DNA from: Propionibacteriaceae bacterium
GTDB lineage: Bacteria; Actinomycetota; Actinomycetes; Propionibacteriales; Propionibacteriaceae
Direction of reading: 5' to 3'
NCBI GenBank assembly: GCA_020438595.1
Contig: JAGQUI010000003.1
Coordinates: 1-31,060, forward strand
DNA length: 31,060 nucleotides
The notes beneath the pieces are model-generated. The model had not been told where the DNA came from. It saw only the letters and a program-made list of their open reading frames with translations, and did not search any database. The position numbers were made by a program, and so were the translations under genes. Positions 28,825 to 31,060 of the stretch are shown here, one piece after another. Numbering within the stretch: position 1 is the first letter of the stretch; each line of letters starts with the position of its first letter.

Positions 28825-31060
28825 ATGAGCATGAAGCGGATCACTGCCGGGTCGGGCTATGACTACCTGACCCGGCAGGTCGCCGCGCAGGACTCCACCA
28901 CCAAGGGCCACACCACCCTGGCCGACTACTACGAGCAGAAGGGCGAGTCGCCCGGACGGTGGCTGGGCTCGGGGCTGGTCGGCGTCGACGGACTGGAGCC
29001 GGGCGACATCGTCACCATCGAACAGATGCAGGCCCTGTTCGGCGCCGGCCTGCACCCCCTCGCGCAGCAGCGCTCTGCCGCCCTGGAAGGCACCGGCGCC
29101 ACCGAAGCCGACTATCTCGACGCGACCCGGCTCGGGCAGCCGTTCCGCGTCTATCCCGACGACGTGAGCCCGTTCCGGGTCGAGGTCGCCCGACGGCTCG
29201 AACAACTCAACAGCTCCCGCGGACTGCCGGTGCGGACGGCGAACTCGATCGAGGACCGCGCCCGTGTCCGCACCGAGGTGGCGCTGGAGATGTTCCGCGA
29301 CCAGTACGGACGCGAGCCCCTGGACCGGCGTGAATTGGCCGGCCACATCGCCAAGCTGTCCCAGCAGAAGACGACCGCGGTGGCCGGGTTCGACCTCACG
29401 TTCTCCCCGGTGAAGAGCGTCTCCAGCCTGTGGGCGGTCGCCGACCCGGCCACCGCGGCCACGATCGAGCGCGCCCACCACGCCGCCGTGGCCGAAGCCC
29501 TCGCCTTCATCGAAAGCACCGCCCTGTACACCCGTACCGGGTCGGGTGGGGTGAACCAGGTCAACGTCCGGGGCCTGATCGGTGCCGCGTTCGTGCACCG
29601 CGACTCCCGCGCCGGCGACCCCGACCTCCACACCCACGTCGCGGTCGCCAACAAGGTCCAAACCGCAACCGACGGCCGCTGGCTGTCCATCGACGGACGG
29701 GTCCTGTTCAAGGCGATCGTGTCCGCCTCCGAGACCTACAACACCGCCCTCGAACAACACCTCACCGCAACACTGGGGGTGCGGTTCGCAGAGCGCCCCA
29801 ACCTCGACCGGCGACGACTTCCGGTCCGCGAGATCGTCGGAATCGACGACGCGTTGAACAAGCGCTGGTCACAGAGGCGGCAGAGCATCGAGGCTCGCCG
29901 GCGCGTCTTGGCCGCCGCGTTCCAGCGCGACCACGGCCGCCCACCCACCCCGGTGGAAGGGATCGCGCTGGCCCAGCAGGCCACCCTGGAGACCCGCGAG
30001 GACAAGCACGACCCCCGCACGCTCGCCGAACAACGCACCACCTGGCACACCCAAGCGCTCGAGGTTCTCGGCGGCGAACGCCAGCTCCGGACCATGATCG
30101 GCCAGGCCCTGCACCCCTCTCGCCACGCCCGGCCTGAACTGGATCGGGAGTGGTTCGACCGGACGGTGGAGGCGATGCTGGCCCGGATGGAGGCCAACCG
30201 GTCTACCTGGCAGGACTGGCACCTGCGGGCCGACGCCCTCCGCCAGGTGAGGGCCGCCGAGGCACCCCCGCAGCACACCCGGTGGTGGGTCGACCACCTC
30301 GTCGCCGCCGCGATCGCCCGCTCCGTGCCCATCACCAGGACCAGCGACGGGGTCGAGGAACCCGCCCCGCTACGCCGCGCCAACGGCGACAGCGTCTACT
30401 ACGTCGCCGGCTCCCAACTGTTCACCTCCGGCCGCGTGCTGCAGGCCGAACAACGACTGGTCGCCGCCGCCGGACAACACGGCGGGATGGTCGCCGACCC
30501 GACCGCGATCGACCTGGCGCTTCTGGAATGCGCAGCGAACCGGGTCCAGCTCAACCCCGGCCAAGTCCTCCTCGTGCGCGAAATGGCGACCTCCGGGGCC
30601 CGCGTCCAGCTCGCGATCGCGCCGGCCGGATCGGGCAAGACCACCGCCACGGACGCCCTGTCGATGGCCTGGACCGCGTCCGGCGGCAACGTCATCGGCC
30701 TCGCCCCGTCCGCCGCCGCAGCCGCCGTCCTGCGCGAGCAGATCGGCGCCACGACGGACACGCTGGCCAAGCTCACCTGGTCCCTCACCGACGGCGACCT
30801 GCCGGACTGGGCCGACGCCGTCGGACCCCGCACGCTGGTGGTCATCGACGAGGCCGGGATGGCCGACACCCTGACCCTCGACACCGTGGTGCTGTTCGTC
30901 ACCGCCCGGGGTGGGCAGGTCCGCCTGATCGGGGACACCCAGCAGCTCGCCGCGATCGGCGCCGGCGGCGTCCTGCGCGACATCGCCACCACCTGCGGGG
31001 CGCTGCACCTGTCCGAGCTGATGCGGTTCGCCGACCCCGCCGAAGCCGCCGCCTCCCTCG
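28825..31060 (+). CDS. MobF-family conjugative relaxase/helicase (TraA/TrwC type), 3' end outside the window
   Basis: At least 745 residues, running off the window without a stop. The N-terminal TrwC-relaxase domain (about 1-330) starts 'MKRITAGSGYDYLTRQVAAQD', with Tyr12 and Tyr14 as candidate nicking residues, and has the metal site 'FVHRDSRAGDPDLHTHVAV' (about 256-274). The helicase part has Walker A 'APAGSGKTTA' (about 599-608), Walker B 'VVIDEAGMAD' (about 672) and 'GDTQQLAAIGAGG'. It would nick oriT and unwind the strand for transfer. It defines this part of the window as a conjugative plasmid or integrative element. Confidence 0.93.
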   Translation, partial: MSMKRITAGSGYDYLTRQVAAQDSTTKGHTTLADYYEQKGESPGRWLGSGLVGVDGLEPGDIVTIEQMQALFGAGLHPLAQQRSAALEGTGATEADYLDATRLGQPFRVYPDDVSPFRVEVARRLEQLNSSRGLPVRTANSIEDRARVRTEVALEMFRDQYGREPLDRRELAGHIAKLSQQKTTAVAGFDLTFSPVKSVSSLWAVADPATAATIERAHHAAVAEALAFIESTALYTRTGSGGVNQVNVRGLIGAAFVHRDSRAGDPDLHTHVAVANKVQTATDGRWLSIDGRVLFKAIVSASETYNTALEQHLTATLGVRFAERPNLDRRRLPVREIVGIDDALNKRWSQRRQSIEARRRVLAAAFQRDHGRPPTPVEGIALAQQATLETREDKHDPRTLAEQRTTWHTQALEVLGGERQLRTMIGQALHPSRHARPELDREWFDRTVEAMLARMEANRSTWQDWHLRADALRQVRAAEAPPQHTRWWVDHLVAAAIARSVPITRTSDGVEEPAPLRRANGDSVYYVAGSQLFTSGRVLQAEQRLVAAAGQHGGMVADPTAIDLALLECAANRVQLNPGQVLLVREMATSGARVQLAIAPAGSGKTTATDALSMAWTASGGNVIGLAPSAAAAAVLREQIGATTDTLAKLTWSLTDGDLPDWADAVGPRTLVVIDEAGMADTLTLDTVVLFVTARGGQVRLIGDTQQLAAIGAGGVLRDIATTCGALHLSELMRFADPAEAAASL

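Noticed and set aside
1..31060. CRISPR arrays, tRNA or rRNA genes
   Set aside because: No regularly spaced direct repeats and no tRNA-like cloverleaf or rRNA stretches were noticed on either strand; a dedicated search was not possible.

Overview
The window is high-GC DNA with actinobacterial codon use, GTG and TTG starts, TetR regulators and a MobF/TraA-type relaxase. It looks like a mycelial or nocardioform actinomycete, perhaps of the Pseudonocardia type, but the sequence alone does not fix the genus. It has two parts. Positions 1-12488 look chromosomal and metabolic. Positions 12555-31060 look like an integrative conjugative element or plasmid riddled with insertions. A 66-bp IS21-like remnant (12489-12554) sits at the seam and truncates genes on both sides.

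Metabolic part. A TetR gene (54-614) converges on a second TetR gene (595-1197, minus). The second is divergent from a CrtC/AttH-like lipocalin, an unrecognised protein and a zinc-free MDR oxidoreductase (1318-4208); two tandem 16-bp palindromes lie in the divergent promoter. A third TetR gene (4546-5193) and a 20-bp palindrome precede a run of an SCP-x-type thiolase (5' frameshift), a DUF35 zinc-ribbon/OB-fold partner, a stand-alone acyl carrier protein, a phosphate butyryltransferase and a butyrate kinase (5489-9562). A holo-ACP synthase follows on the minus strand (9620-10003). Together they suggest a route in which an acyl group on a carrier is released as acyl phosphate and cashed in for ATP. 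A minus-strand operon (10154-12488) carries a KpsF/GutQ-type sugar-phosphate isomerase and two RbsC-type permeases, the first one truncated.

Conjugative part. Three promoter regions share a bipartite motif (TGTCCGGATCG, 12 bases, CGGCTTAG): upstream of a four-gene minus-strand operon (22190-19907), an ArdC-like antirestriction gene (start 18261) and the relaxase (start 28825, runs off the window). The copy before the ArdC-like gene is split, at a CT dinucleotide, by an IS110-family element (18295-19793). The noncoding flank of that element carries short segments matching its own end and both sides of its target, as expected of a bridge RNA.

The ArdC-like gene is also cut by a 3,117-bp element (E1, 14974-18090) with three genes: a tyrosine recombinase, a small HTH protein, and a zinc-ribbon protein with a degenerate recombinase domain. 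A diverged second copy (E2, about 22380-26815) adds a His-tailed EamA transporter. Both end in the same signature (TATTC, 9 bases, GAATA, 10-11 bases, CCAGT, then CGRG). A third copy of that signature (27983-28017) closes a segment that holds only an abortive-infection (AbiJ-like) gene. These three ends suggest an undescribed recombinase-trio element that carries, or lines up in tandem, cargo including phage defence.
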